A stretch of DNA of 64,000 bases from assembly GCA_001898255.1 (NCBI GenBank), contig MKTK01000003.1, forward strand, positions 1 through 64,000, given 5' to 3'. The translations under genes and the position numbers were made by a program. The notes beneath the pieces are model-generated. The model searched no databases. It was given only the letters and a program-made list of their open reading frames with translations, and had not been told where the DNA came from. This document shows positions 36,721-44,471 of this stretch, piece by piece. The DNA comes from Chryseobacterium sp. 39-10 (GTDB lineage Bacteria; Bacteroidota; Bacteroidia; Flavobacteriales; Weeksellaceae). Position 1 is the stretch's first letter. Each line of letters starts with the position of its first letter.

Positions 36721-36847
36721 GGTTATAAATTTTCCATCAAAACTAAATACAAAACCAGCAGTGAAAGGTTCAAAAAATTACAATGTAAAAAATTGAAACG
36801 AATTTGCAGACTCAGAATTCAGAACAAATCACATTTAATAACTTGAT

Positions 36848-37498
36848 TTACAGATTAGTATCTCCCAACATCGGCACAAATTTGTATCGTCCAAATTCCT
36901 CTTTTTCAAATTCTGTGGGCGAAATTTTAGTGAACCGGTACAGGATCTGTTCTTCGGTTTTGCCCATCGGAATAACCATTTTTCCTCCCACTTTCATTTG
37001 TTTCAACAGCTCTGTTGGGAGCACTTCTGCACCACATGTCACCAAGATTTTATCGAATGGAGCAAAAGTGGGCAACCCGGCGAATCCATCACCAAAACTT
37101 TGGAATTTAGGGCTAAGATGCATCTTCCTGAGTTTTTGCTGGGCAAAAGTGTGCAGTTCTTTTTGGCGTTCTACGGTGTACCCCAAGGCATTCATGGCCA
37201 CCAGAACCGCAGTTTGATAACCGCTGCCAGTACCGATCTCCAATACTTTTTCTTTCTCTTTCAACTCCAAAAGTTCGGTTTGCTCGGCAACGGTGGAAGG
37301 ATGCGAAATGGTTTGCTGTGCCATAATTGGAAATGCGCGGTCTTCATAGGCATAATCTTCAAAAATGCTTTCAAGGAAAAGGTGGCGCGGTATTTCGTTC
37401 ATGGCTTTAAGTACCAATTCATCGGTAATTCCTACATGATTCCGAAGATAATCTACCAGTTTTTTTCGTTTCCCTTTATGAAGAAAAGTATCCTGCAT
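36848..37498 (-). CDS. pcm: Protein-L-isoaspartate O-methyltransferase
   Basis: Methylates damaged L-isoaspartyl residues with S-adenosylmethionine to start their repair. The 216-residue protein has the SAM motif VLEIGTGSGYQTAVLVAM, the N-terminal conserved AFPIMAQQTISHPSTVA stretch that sets the substrate pocket, and KILVTCGAEVLPTELLKQMK. Size and motif order match Pcm. It is alone: the T9SS gene lies downstream by 127 nt and a divergent oxidoreductase starts 183 nt upstream. Confidence 0.94.
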   Translation of the reverse strand: MQDTFLHKGKRKKLVDYLRNHVGITDELVLKAMNEIPRHLFLESIFEDYAYEDRAFPIMAQQTISHPSTVAEQTELLELKEKEKVLEIGTGSGYQTAVLVAMNALGYTVERQKELHTFAQQKLRKMHLSPKFQSFGDGFAGLPTFAPFDKILVTCGAEVLPTELLKQMKVGGKMVIPMGKTEEQILYRFTKISPTEFEKEEFGRYKFVPMLGDTNL

Positions 37499-37681
37499 AT
37501 CGCTTTTTGAGTTTATACATTATCATTCAGAGTTTTGCAGAATGACGCATTATTTAGCAAAACAAAAGTGTTTGCAAAGAGCAAATCTATTGCAATTAAT
37601 ATTGAAAAGCAAGACCACCGATTCGTCCGGCAGAAACTTGAATGCTGCTGCAAAAAATATTATCTTTGAAAAAAAAATTCT

Positions 37682-38647
37682 ATGCTGAAAGCAGGTTTGG
37701 TTGGTGCAGGGCATTTGGGAAAAATCCATTTAAGATTACTGAACCAATCCCAAAAATACGATTTGGTTGGCTTTTATGATGCTGATGTCGAAAACGGAAA
37801 AAAAATTGAAGCTGAGTTGGGCTATCGCTATTTTGATCAGTTCGATGATTTGCTGGAGCAGATTGATGTGCTGGACATTGTCACCCCAACAGTTTATCAC
37901 TACGACTACGCCATGAAGGCCATCGAAAAGCGCAAACATTTCTTTATCGAAAAACCCATCACGCAAACGCTGCAACAGGCAGAAGAGATTCTTTTCAAAT
38001 GCCGCGAGTATGGAATTAAAGCTCAGGTGGGGCACGTTGAACGATACAATCCTGCATTTATAGGCTCCAAAGATTATATCAAAGATCCAATGTTTATTGA
38101 GATTCACCGGTTAGCAGAATTTAATCCGCGAGGAACCGACGTTTCGGTGGTGCTTGATTTGATGATTCACGACCTTGATATTTTACTTTCTATCGTCAAA
38201 TCAAAAGTTAAAAACATCCATGCATCCGGTGTTTGTGTGGTTTCTAAATCGCCCGATATTGCCAATGCCAGAATTGAATTCGAAAACGGCTGTGTGGCCA
38301 ATCTCACCACTTCCAGAATTTCGATGAAAGCCATGCGCAAATCCCGGTTTTTCCAGCGGGATGCCTATATCTCGGTGGACTTTTTAGAGAAAAAAGCTGA
38401 AGTGATCCGTATGAGACCTGCACCGGAACATCCATCTGATTTCGATATGATCATTGAAAATGCAGAGGGTGAGAAAAACCAAATCCTTTTCGAATATCCT
38501 GACATACAGCCCAATAATGCAATACTAGACGAGCTGGAAAGTTTAGCAGATGCCATCAATGGTAAACATCATGTGGAAGTTTCGCTGGAAGATGGAACGG
38601 AAGCGCTGAAAGTAGCCCTCGAAATTATGAAACTGATTTCAAAGTAA
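37682..38647 (+). CDS. Gfo/Idh/MocA-family oxidoreductase
   Basis: A 321-residue NAD(P)-dependent dehydrogenase. The Rossmann start is AGLVGAGHLGKIHLRLL, followed by DIVTPTVYHYDYAMKAI and the catalytic block HFFIEKPITQTLQQAEE (Glu-Lys-Pro), then VGHVERYNPAF. The C-terminal half has the family's beta sheet (LMIHDLDILLSIV). Such enzymes act on sugars, inositol or their nucleotide forms; the substrate is unknown. It is the first of a plus-strand run; the M23 peptidase starts 6 nt downstream of its stop. Confidence 0.87.
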   Translation: MLKAGLVGAGHLGKIHLRLLNQSQKYDLVGFYDADVENGKKIEAELGYRYFDQFDDLLEQIDVLDIVTPTVYHYDYAMKAIEKRKHFFIEKPITQTLQQAEEILFKCREYGIKAQVGHVERYNPAFIGSKDYIKDPMFIEIHRLAEFNPRGTDVSVVLDLMIHDLDILLSIVKSKVKNIHASGVCVVSKSPDIANARIEFENGCVANLTTSRISMKAMRKSRFFQRDAYISVDFLEKKAEVIRMRPAPEHPSDFDMIIENAEGEKNQILFEYPDIQPNNAILDELESLADAINGKHHVEVSLEDGTEALKVALEIMKLISK

Positions 38648-38653
38648 ATTCAA

Positions 38654-39508
38654 ATGATGAGGTTTAAAAATCATCACCTCCACATGACAAAATTTTTATC
38701 TTTGCTGCTCTTTTTTTCCAGTCTTTTTCTTTTTTCCCAAAAGAAATGGAAAGTAAATTTCTATAACGAAAAAGTTGGAAACGAAATTTCTATTTTTGCT
38801 GATAATCAGGAGGAGATGCCGATGTCTGCCAAATTTACGTTTACTACGCTCGACAATCTTAAATCAACTGCTGGAAAAGAAGTGACGGTAGTAATTCCTG
38901 CGAACACCAATCAATTCCCGATTACAACGCTAAGCCCCATCAATCCTTATCAAAAAAACGAATTCAACTACACCAGTATGGTTAATTTCGGAGATGTAAC
39001 CCAGGAAAATTACGACAAAGACTACGAGTATTCGCTACCGTTCGAAAAAGGGAAAACGCATCTGGTGTATCAAGGTTATAACGGAAAACTTTCTCACCAG
39101 AACATTGACGCGCTCGATTTCAATTTGAAAACTGGGGATTCTGTTTTTGCTGCTCGCGACGGCAAAGTGGTGGAAACACAGGATCAGCACAACACCAACT
39201 GTGCCAATATTTCCTGTGCAAAATTCAACAACAAAATCGTCATCATGCATTTCGACGGTAGTTTCGCCGATTATGCGCATTTGAAACAAAAAGGAGTAGT
39301 TGTAAAAATAGGTGATGAAGTTCGCAAAGGGCAGCTCATTGGCTTTAGTGGAAACACAGGGTTTTCGAACGGGCCGCATCTTCATTTCGCCGTATTCCTG
39401 AACCGAATCGACGGAAAAAGAAAATATATCCCCACAAAATTTAAAACTTCAACCAATAATGCAACTTTTTTGGAAGAAGGTAAAAGCTATACCAAAACCG
39501 AAGATTAA
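38654..39508 (+). CDS. Secreted M23-family metallopeptidase (LytM-like)
   Basis: A secreted 284-residue protein (hydrophobic signal FLSLLLFFSSLFLFSQ). A beta N-terminal part (residues about 30-135) precedes a LytM fold: the first zinc-site block is SHQNIDALDF (HxxxD), the distal motif is GPHLHFAVF, and HFDGSFADYAHLKQKG includes another catalytic-site His. It would cut peptidoglycan peptides in the periplasm. It starts at ATG 38654, or at 38684 where the signal peptide would begin right after Met; both are possible. It is followed 23 nt later by the beta-lactamase gene. Confidence 0.88.
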   Translation: MMRFKNHHLHMTKFLSLLLFFSSLFLFSQKKWKVNFYNEKVGNEISIFADNQEEMPMSAKFTFTTLDNLKSTAGKEVTVVIPANTNQFPITTLSPINPYQKNEFNYTSMVNFGDVTQENYDKDYEYSLPFEKGKTHLVYQGYNGKLSHQNIDALDFNLKTGDSVFAARDGKVVETQDQHNTNCANISCAKFNNKIVIMHFDGSFADYAHLKQKGVVVKIGDEVRKGQLIGFSGNTGFSNGPHLHFAVFLNRIDGKRKYIPTKFKTSTNNATFLEEGKSYTKTED

Positions 39509-39531
39509 ATCTATTAAAAAAACCTCAACCA

Positions 39532-40413
39532 ATGATCCGATTATTTCCCTTTATTTTTTTATGTGCATTTTCGATTTCTCTTGCACAAAAATCTGCTTTG
39601 AGCCAGCGTATTTCCGAAATATCTGCACAAAAAAAGGCCACCGTGGCCGTTTCGGTCATCGGCATTGATTTTCCTTTTGACCTGAACAATGAGAACGCCG
39701 ATAGGAAACTACCTATGCTGAGTGTTTTTAAATTTCATATCGCACTTACTGCAATGCACTATGTGGATCAGGGCAAGCTAAAGCTCGATCAGGCCTTTTT
39801 CGTTAAAAAGGAAGAACTGCTTCCCAACACATACAGCCCGCTTCGCGATAAACAACCAGACGGAAATTATGAATTATCACTTGCTGAATTGCTGTATTAT
39901 TCCGTTTCACTAAGCGATAACAACACCACCGACATTTTGTTGAGGATACTTGGTGGACCAAAAACGGTTCAACAATTCATGGAAGAGAAAAAGGTAAAAA
40001 ACCTCAGGATTCAGTATAATGAAGAAGAAATGCACCGTAATCCGAAATATTTCTATGGCAATTATACTTCTGTAAAATCACTGAGCAAACTCTATAAATC
40101 CTTCTACAACGGGAAAATTCTCTCGAAAAAATCAACTGAATATCTTTACCACATCTTGCAGCAAACCACCACTGGTAGCAACAAACTCGTACAGCAACTG
40201 CCGCCCGACTCTGTTGCGCACAAAACAGGATCGTCTGGTAAAGACCAAAATGGATTGACGGTTGCCGAAAACGACAGCGGAATTGTAGCGCTTCCGAACG
40301 GCCGACATTACGCCATATCGGTATTTGTGAACGATTCTTATGAAAGTGAAACCGTAAACTGCCAAATGATTTCTGATATTTCCAAAGCAGTTTTCGATTC
40401 GCTGAATAAATAG
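39532..40413 (+). CDS. Class A beta-lactamase, subclass A2 (CGA/CIA/PER-like)
   Basis: A 293-residue exported serine beta-lactamase (signal ending SLAQ, about residue 19). Class A motifs in order: SVFK with nucleophile Ser64 and Lys67, SDN at 128-130, the omega-loop NEEEMH with general base Glu164 and His168 where TEM has Asn170, and KTG at 231-233. The ExxMH omega loop marks the A2 group that includes PER and the chromosomal Chryseobacterium enzymes, which often hydrolyse cephalosporins. The spectrum cannot be read from sequence. It lies 23 nt after an M23 peptidase and has no linked AmpR-like regulator. Neighbouring genes are chromosomal, so it is probably intrinsic. Confidence 0.93.
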   Translation: MIRLFPFIFLCAFSISLAQKSALSQRISEISAQKKATVAVSVIGIDFPFDLNNENADRKLPMLSVFKFHIALTAMHYVDQGKLKLDQAFFVKKEELLPNTYSPLRDKQPDGNYELSLAELLYYSVSLSDNNTTDILLRILGGPKTVQQFMEEKKVKNLRIQYNEEEMHRNPKYFYGNYTSVKSLSKLYKSFYNGKILSKKSTEYLYHILQQTTTGSNKLVQQLPPDSVAHKTGSSGKDQNGLTVAENDSGIVALPNGRHYAISVFVNDSYESETVNCQMISDISKAVFDSLNK

Positions 40414-40453
40414 TATTTTTAGGACTTAAAATTCAAATCCAAATTGAATCAAA

Positions 40454-41161
40454 ATGAAAAAGTTTTCCTTCTTATTTTTATTTGTATCATTTTTTACATT
40501 CTCACAAAAAATAGAATATTTAGAAAAAAAAGATTCCTTACATACTTCTGAAAATGAATTCTTTACTTTTCTTGATGAAAAGACCAATTCAGATAGTGCC
40601 CAATTTTTAGCCAAAATAAAATCGACGGGGAAAACGGATATGGTAAAGAATTTATATGAAGTAATCAAAACTGAGGCGCAAAGGATTGGTGCAAATTCTT
40701 TTAAATTTATAGATTATAGCAAAATCGACAATGAAAATTCGCAATTAACATTTGACATTTTCCGTGTTGATGATGATGTTCTTCAAGAAAATTTCAATAA
40801 TCTCGAAAAAAACAAAGTATATGTCTTCGGAAGTGATGACTTGATCAAATCCAAAAAGATATCTTTTAAAATTGATAATAATAAATATGAAATTGGTTCT
40901 GGAGAATTTATGGAGTTTCAATCAACAATAGGAAAAGAATTAAAAATAAGTAAAGGTGGAATTACTGGTATGACAATTTGGATAAAAAGTAAAGAAGATA
41001 AACCCTCGTCTTTTCTTAATTTTTCTGGTTTTGGTTTGGTCGGTGCTGAATTTAATCCATATTCTAATGGAGTTGGAGTTGGATTTACAACAGGAAGAAT
41101 TAATAAATTTGACCCTAATCTAGGATTTATCCTAACAAAAATTTTTAAAAGATTAAATTAG
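40454..41161 (+). CDS. AT-rich secreted orphan protein
   Basis: A 235-residue protein with a signal peptide (FLFLFVSFFTFSQ). Residues about 60-90 (NLYEVIKTEAQRIGANSFKF) recall the fold of small periplasmic stress proteins with an EAxxxGAN motif; the rest is not recognised. The gene is visibly richer in A and T than its neighbours, with many ATA, AAA and TTT codons. It sits 40 nt after the beta-lactamase and 2 nt before the 3-hydroxyacyl-CoA dehydrogenase, so it is co-transcribed with both. It may be a recent insertion into an older operon. Confidence 0.72.
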   Translation: MKKFSFLFLFVSFFTFSQKIEYLEKKDSLHTSENEFFTFLDEKTNSDSAQFLAKIKSTGKTDMVKNLYEVIKTEAQRIGANSFKFIDYSKIDNENSQLTFDIFRVDDDVLQENFNNLEKNKVYVFGSDDLIKSKKISFKIDNNKYEIGSGEFMEFQSTIGKELKISKGGITGMTIWIKSKEDKPSSFLNFSGFGLVGAEFNPYSNGVGVGFTTGRINKFDPNLGFILTKIFKRLN

Positions 41162-41163
41162 AA

Positions 41164-42054
41164 ATGAAAAACATCGTCGTTATAGGAGCAGGAACCATGG
41201 GAAACGGAATTGCACATACTTTTGCACAAACTGGTTTTAAAGTCAACTTAGTGGATGTTTCGCAGGAAGCACTCGACAAGGGGCTGAAAACCATTAGCAG
41301 CAATCTTGACCGCATTGTCTCAAAAGGAAATTTAACAGAAGCGCAGAAAGCAGAAACTTTAGCCAATATCACACTGTTTACCGTGCTGAAAGACGCTGCC
41401 CAAGATGCAGATTTAATCGTAGAAGCAGCAACTGAAAATCAGGATTTAAAGTTGAAAATATTTGGACAGATGGACGAGTTTGCACCCGAAAACTGTATCC
41501 TGGCCACCAATACCTCTTCTATTTCTATTACTAAAATTGCGGCGGCAACCCAAAGACCCGAAAAAGTGATCGGGATGCACTTCATGAACCCCGTTCCCAT
41601 CATGAAATTGGTGGAAATCATCAAAGGGTATTCAACTTCGCAAGCCACCTTTGATGCGGTTTTCGAAATGTCGAAATCTTTAGGAAAAGTTCCGGTGGAA
41701 GTGAACGATTATCCTGGCTTTGTGGCCAACAGAATTCTGATGCCCATGATTAACGAAGCCATAGAAACTTTATACAATGGTGTTGCCGGCGTGGAAGAAA
41801 TCGACACCGTAATGAAATTGGGAATGGCACATCCGATGGGCCCACTTCAGTTGGCGGATTTCATCGGCTTGGATGTTTGCCTTGCTATTTTGAATGTGAT
41901 GTATGACGGTTTCAAAAACCCCAAATATGCACCCAATCCATTGTTGGTCAACATGGTGATGGCGGGCAAAAAGGGCGTAAAATCCGGTGAAGGTTTTTAT
42001 GACTATTCCGAATCGAAGAAAGCAGAAAAGGTGTCGAAAATGTTTTTGAAATAA
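41164..42054 (+). CDS. 3-hydroxybutyryl-CoA dehydrogenase-type enzyme (3-hydroxyacyl-CoA dehydrogenase)
   Basis: A 296-residue two-domain enzyme. NAD binding is at VIGAGTMGNGIAHTFAQTG, the active site at IVEAATENQDLKLKIFGQMD and GMHFMNPVPIMKLVEII (catalytic His), and the C-terminal domain at VNDYPGFVANRILMPMINEA. The length fits the short Hbd/FadB-type dehydrogenase that oxidises (S)-3-hydroxyacyl-CoA (here probably C4) or runs in reverse. It is encoded apart from other fatty-acid genes. The upstream orphan ends 2 nt before its ATG. Confidence 0.93.
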   Translation: MKNIVVIGAGTMGNGIAHTFAQTGFKVNLVDVSQEALDKGLKTISSNLDRIVSKGNLTEAQKAETLANITLFTVLKDAAQDADLIVEAATENQDLKLKIFGQMDEFAPENCILATNTSSISITKIAAATQRPEKVIGMHFMNPVPIMKLVEIIKGYSTSQATFDAVFEMSKSLGKVPVEVNDYPGFVANRILMPMINEAIETLYNGVAGVEEIDTVMKLGMAHPMGPLQLADFIGLDVCLAILNVMYDGFKNPKYAPNPLLVNMVMAGKKGVKSGEGFYDYSESKKAEKVSKMFLK

Positions 42055-42085
42055 CCTGAAAGCTTGCTGATAACGAAACGGATTT

Positions 42086-43501
42086 ATGGCTGAGAATTCT
42101 TCTTCAAAGACGATGATCAAAAACGGGACGATACTTTTGGTATTATCGCTGCTGTTGGTGGTGTTCAGTCAGGATTTCTTCTTCTTCTGGGACAACATTA
42201 TTCAGTTGGCCGTTCCGGCAAATTATTATTACGACACACATTTCTCTACACTCTATCTTCCCGATGCCATCACCACGGGACATCAACCTTTCACGGGGAT
42301 GTATCTTGCATTGGGTTGGAAAATTTTCGGACGCAGCATCGAAATTTCTCACTGGCTTATTTGGCCTTTTATTTTTGGAGTCTTTTGGCAATTATTCCGA
42401 TTAGTGAGTTTCTTTCTTCGCAGCCAAAGAGATCGCTGGATTTGTTTTGCAGCGGTGATTTTAGAAAGTGTAATTCTTACCCAACTCACGCTGCTCACCT
42501 TTGAAATTTTTCACATTTTCTTTTTTCTGGCAACACTGAATGCGCTATTAAGGAAAGAAAAACTCTGGACTACCCTCTTCTTCTCTGGATTAATTATGGT
42601 GAGTTTACGGGCAACGATGTCGGGCATTGGGATTGTGGCATTTGTATTTTTGAGACAAATCTTCATAGACCGCAAATTCAGATTGTCGCAGTACTGGGTT
42701 TTTGTTCCAGGGTTTCTGCTGTTTGCGCTCTTCCTATTCAGTTTTTATGAAGCACGAGGTTGGATTATTCACAACACTGTGTCTAAAAGTTGGGAAAAGT
42801 CCGCGCAATATGCCGATGCTTTTGGAATGTTGAAAAATTCATTTTTCTTCTTTTGGAGAATTTTTGATCTGGGAAAAATCATTTACCTGCTATTATTAGT
42901 GTACATTATCATTAAAAGCATCAAAACCAAAACATTAGACCGTAATTTCTTACTGATCTCCCTGATTGCTTTCGGGCAGTTTCTCATCTTTTTTGTGACA
43001 ACTATTCCTTACCAAAATTCCATTGGTCACCGATATGTATTGCCTGTTACTTTGCCTATGACGATGGGAATTGTGTACTGGTTCTTAGTTCATGAAAAAG
43101 AAAATCGGTATTTTGTCTGGTCCATTTTCGGCTATCTTTTCGTGGGCTATATTTGGGTTTATCCTTTAAGAGTGGCAAAAAGCTGGGACTCGATGCCTCT
43201 TCATTGGACGTATTATGACGTTTGGCGCGACATGAAAAACTATGTGGATGCGCAAAGAATTGCACCCGCTAATATCAAAACTTTTTTTCCCAATACAGCC
43301 ACTTTCCGCAATACCGCGCTTTTGAACGACGACAGAGAATATGGTATCGGAGATGCAGGTGAGCAGTATGTGCTGTTTTCTAATGTGTATAATGAAAGCG
43401 ATGAAACCATTGATGAACTGTTCAATTCTGGGAAATTCATCCCGATTCATTCTGTAGAAAAAGGTGATGTTTATATGATTTTATTTAAAAAGCGACCCTA
43501 A
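42086..43501 (+). CDS. Polytopic membrane protein, possibly GT-C-type, unknown function
   Basis: A 471-residue protein with about ten hydrophobic segments. The first periplasmic loop has an aromatic and His/Tyr-rich patch (LAVPANYYYDTHFSTLY, then TTGHQPFTGMYLALGWKIFG), a layout seen in GT-C transferases of the ArnT/PMT type, but I do not see a clear DxD or DE pair in the first loop (the nearest acidic residue is in YDTHF). The C-terminal 100 residues are soluble. No symbol is justified. It follows the dehydrogenase by 31 nt, ending the plus-strand run before the acidic protein. Confidence 0.72.
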   Translation: MAENSSSKTMIKNGTILLVLSLLLVVFSQDFFFFWDNIIQLAVPANYYYDTHFSTLYLPDAITTGHQPFTGMYLALGWKIFGRSIEISHWLIWPFIFGVFWQLFRLVSFFLRSQRDRWICFAAVILESVILTQLTLLTFEIFHIFFFLATLNALLRKEKLWTTLFFSGLIMVSLRATMSGIGIVAFVFLRQIFIDRKFRLSQYWVFVPGFLLFALFLFSFYEARGWIIHNTVSKSWEKSAQYADAFGMLKNSFFFFWRIFDLGKIIYLLLLVYIIIKSIKTKTLDRNFLLISLIAFGQFLIFFVTTIPYQNSIGHRYVLPVTLPMTMGIVYWFLVHEKENRYFVWSIFGYLFVGYIWVYPLRVAKSWDSMPLHWTYYDVWRDMKNYVDAQRIAPANIKTFFPNTATFRNTALLNDDREYGIGDAGEQYVLFSNVYNESDETIDELFNSGKFIPIHSVEKGDVYMILFKKRP

Positions 43502-43542
43502 TTAAATTTGTGTTAAAATTTTATCAAAAAACAAAAATTGAC

Positions 43543-43550
43543 TATCTTTG
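43543..43550 (+). promoter_or_regulatory. -7 element candidate for the acidic small-protein gene at 43646
   Basis: TATCTTTG matches TANNTTTG and equals the -7 of the SRP and tRNA genes. A -33 is not clear. It implies an untranslated leader of about 90 nt. Confidence 0.4.
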
Positions 43551-43645
43551 AGCAAGTTTTTACAGGAAAAAGTCCAATATTGAAAATCATTTTGTGACGT
43601 TGTTTCTTGTCAGGAGCCGTCAAACCAACATTAAAATAAATAACA

Positions 43646-43888
43646 ATGAAATTACCTAAGTTTTTACTAGCCGACAATTCAGATTTTCCTGAAGATTTAT
43701 TTGTCGTTCATACAGAATACCCAAGATTCATCCTGAATGTGGAAGAAGAAGAAGTGGAATGGCTGGATGACCTGGAAGGTGACGACGAAGAAACCATGGC
43801 AGATGAAGCCACCAAAGTGGTAGAAGCCGCCTTTAAATGGTGCGACGATGAACTCGCAAAATACGACGAAGAAGAAGACGAAGAATAA
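43646..43888 (+). CDS. Small acidic protein, unknown function
   Basis: An 80-residue protein with 30 Asp/Glu residues and few basic ones. The front half looks folded (SDFPEDLFVVHTEYPRFILN), the back half is acidic with one Cys (VEAAFKWCDDELAKYDEEE). It is bounded by a candidate -7 element upstream and a strong bidirectional terminator downstream, so it is expressed on its own. No domain or partner is recognised. Similar small acidic proteins occur in Flavobacteriia, but I cannot assign this one. Confidence 0.8.
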   Translation: MKLPKFLLADNSDFPEDLFVVHTEYPRFILNVEEEEVEWLDDLEGDDEETMADEATKVVEAAFKWCDDELAKYDEEEDEE

Positions 43889-43892
43889 AATA

Positions 43893-43926
43893 AAAAAGGA
43901 ACCTCAAAAAGGTTCCTTTTATTTTT
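43893..43926. terminator. Bidirectional terminator between the acidic gene and the META gene
   Basis: AAAAAGGAACC pairs with GGTTCCTTTT across a seven-base loop, with T-rich tails in both directions. Confidence 0.72.
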
Positions 43927-43928
43927 CT

Positions 43929-44342
43929 TTACTGTTTGTTGAATTTCAGCAGGAGCAATTGGTCTTTGTAAAGCTGAAGCGTATTGCCAGAAACCACATA
44001 TTTGTTTGCTTGTTGCAGCATCTTTAGAAAGTTATCTTCCACACTCATATTCTCACACATTTTTCGGGTAACGCCCAGGTTTTCCGCTACAAAATTTCCC
44101 GCAGTGGCATCCAATGTAAGTGCCCCAAAATAATTGTTGCACCCGGCATTGCCATTTACTTTTCCGTTTTCAATAATTAAGGTTGGTACATTCCCTTTTA
44201 CTTCATCTGCAAGTTTCCATTGCGTATTGGAAAGATTGGGCTGTGCAGTTCCCACTTTAGAAGAAGAAACTGCAGAGCAAGAAGCAATTGCAGCAACCGC
44301 GCATACAGACAAAGCAAAATTCTTAATATTGGATTTTTTCAT
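43929..44342 (-). CDS. META-domain lipoprotein (HslJ-like)
   Basis: A 137-residue lipoprotein: signal LSVCAVAAIASC with lipobox Cys at about 22, then a META domain. Its marks are NTQWKLADEVKGN near the start and NGNAGCNNYFGALTLDA (the conserved GCN) followed by VTRKMCENMSVEDNFLKML. META proteins such as HslJ are envelope proteins whose function is poorly known. It is expected to be anchored in the outer or inner membrane. It is transcribed alone, with a shared hairpin at its 3-prime end. Confidence 0.86.
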   Translation of the reverse strand: MKKSNIKNFALSVCAVAAIASCSAVSSSKVGTAQPNLSNTQWKLADEVKGNVPTLIIENGKVNGNAGCNNYFGALTLDATAGNFVAENLGVTRKMCENMSVEDNFLKMLQQANKYVVSGNTLQLYKDQLLLLKFNKQ

Positions 44343-44419
44343 TTTTTAACGATTTTGAAAATCAAATTTAAGTAATATAATTCATTAACACCGAAAAATG
44401 AAGCTTAAATGTTTGCCGC

Positions 44420-44451
44420 TAAAAAAAATGCGACCCTTATTGAGTCGCAAT
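44420..44451 (-). terminator. Rho-independent terminator of pheT
   Basis: On the minus strand TTGCGAC pairs with GTCGCA (loop of about nine), then a run of eight T. It is 20 nt past the pheT stop. Confidence 0.68.
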
Positions 44452-44471
44452 TCTTTTTAATTTCGATTGGG

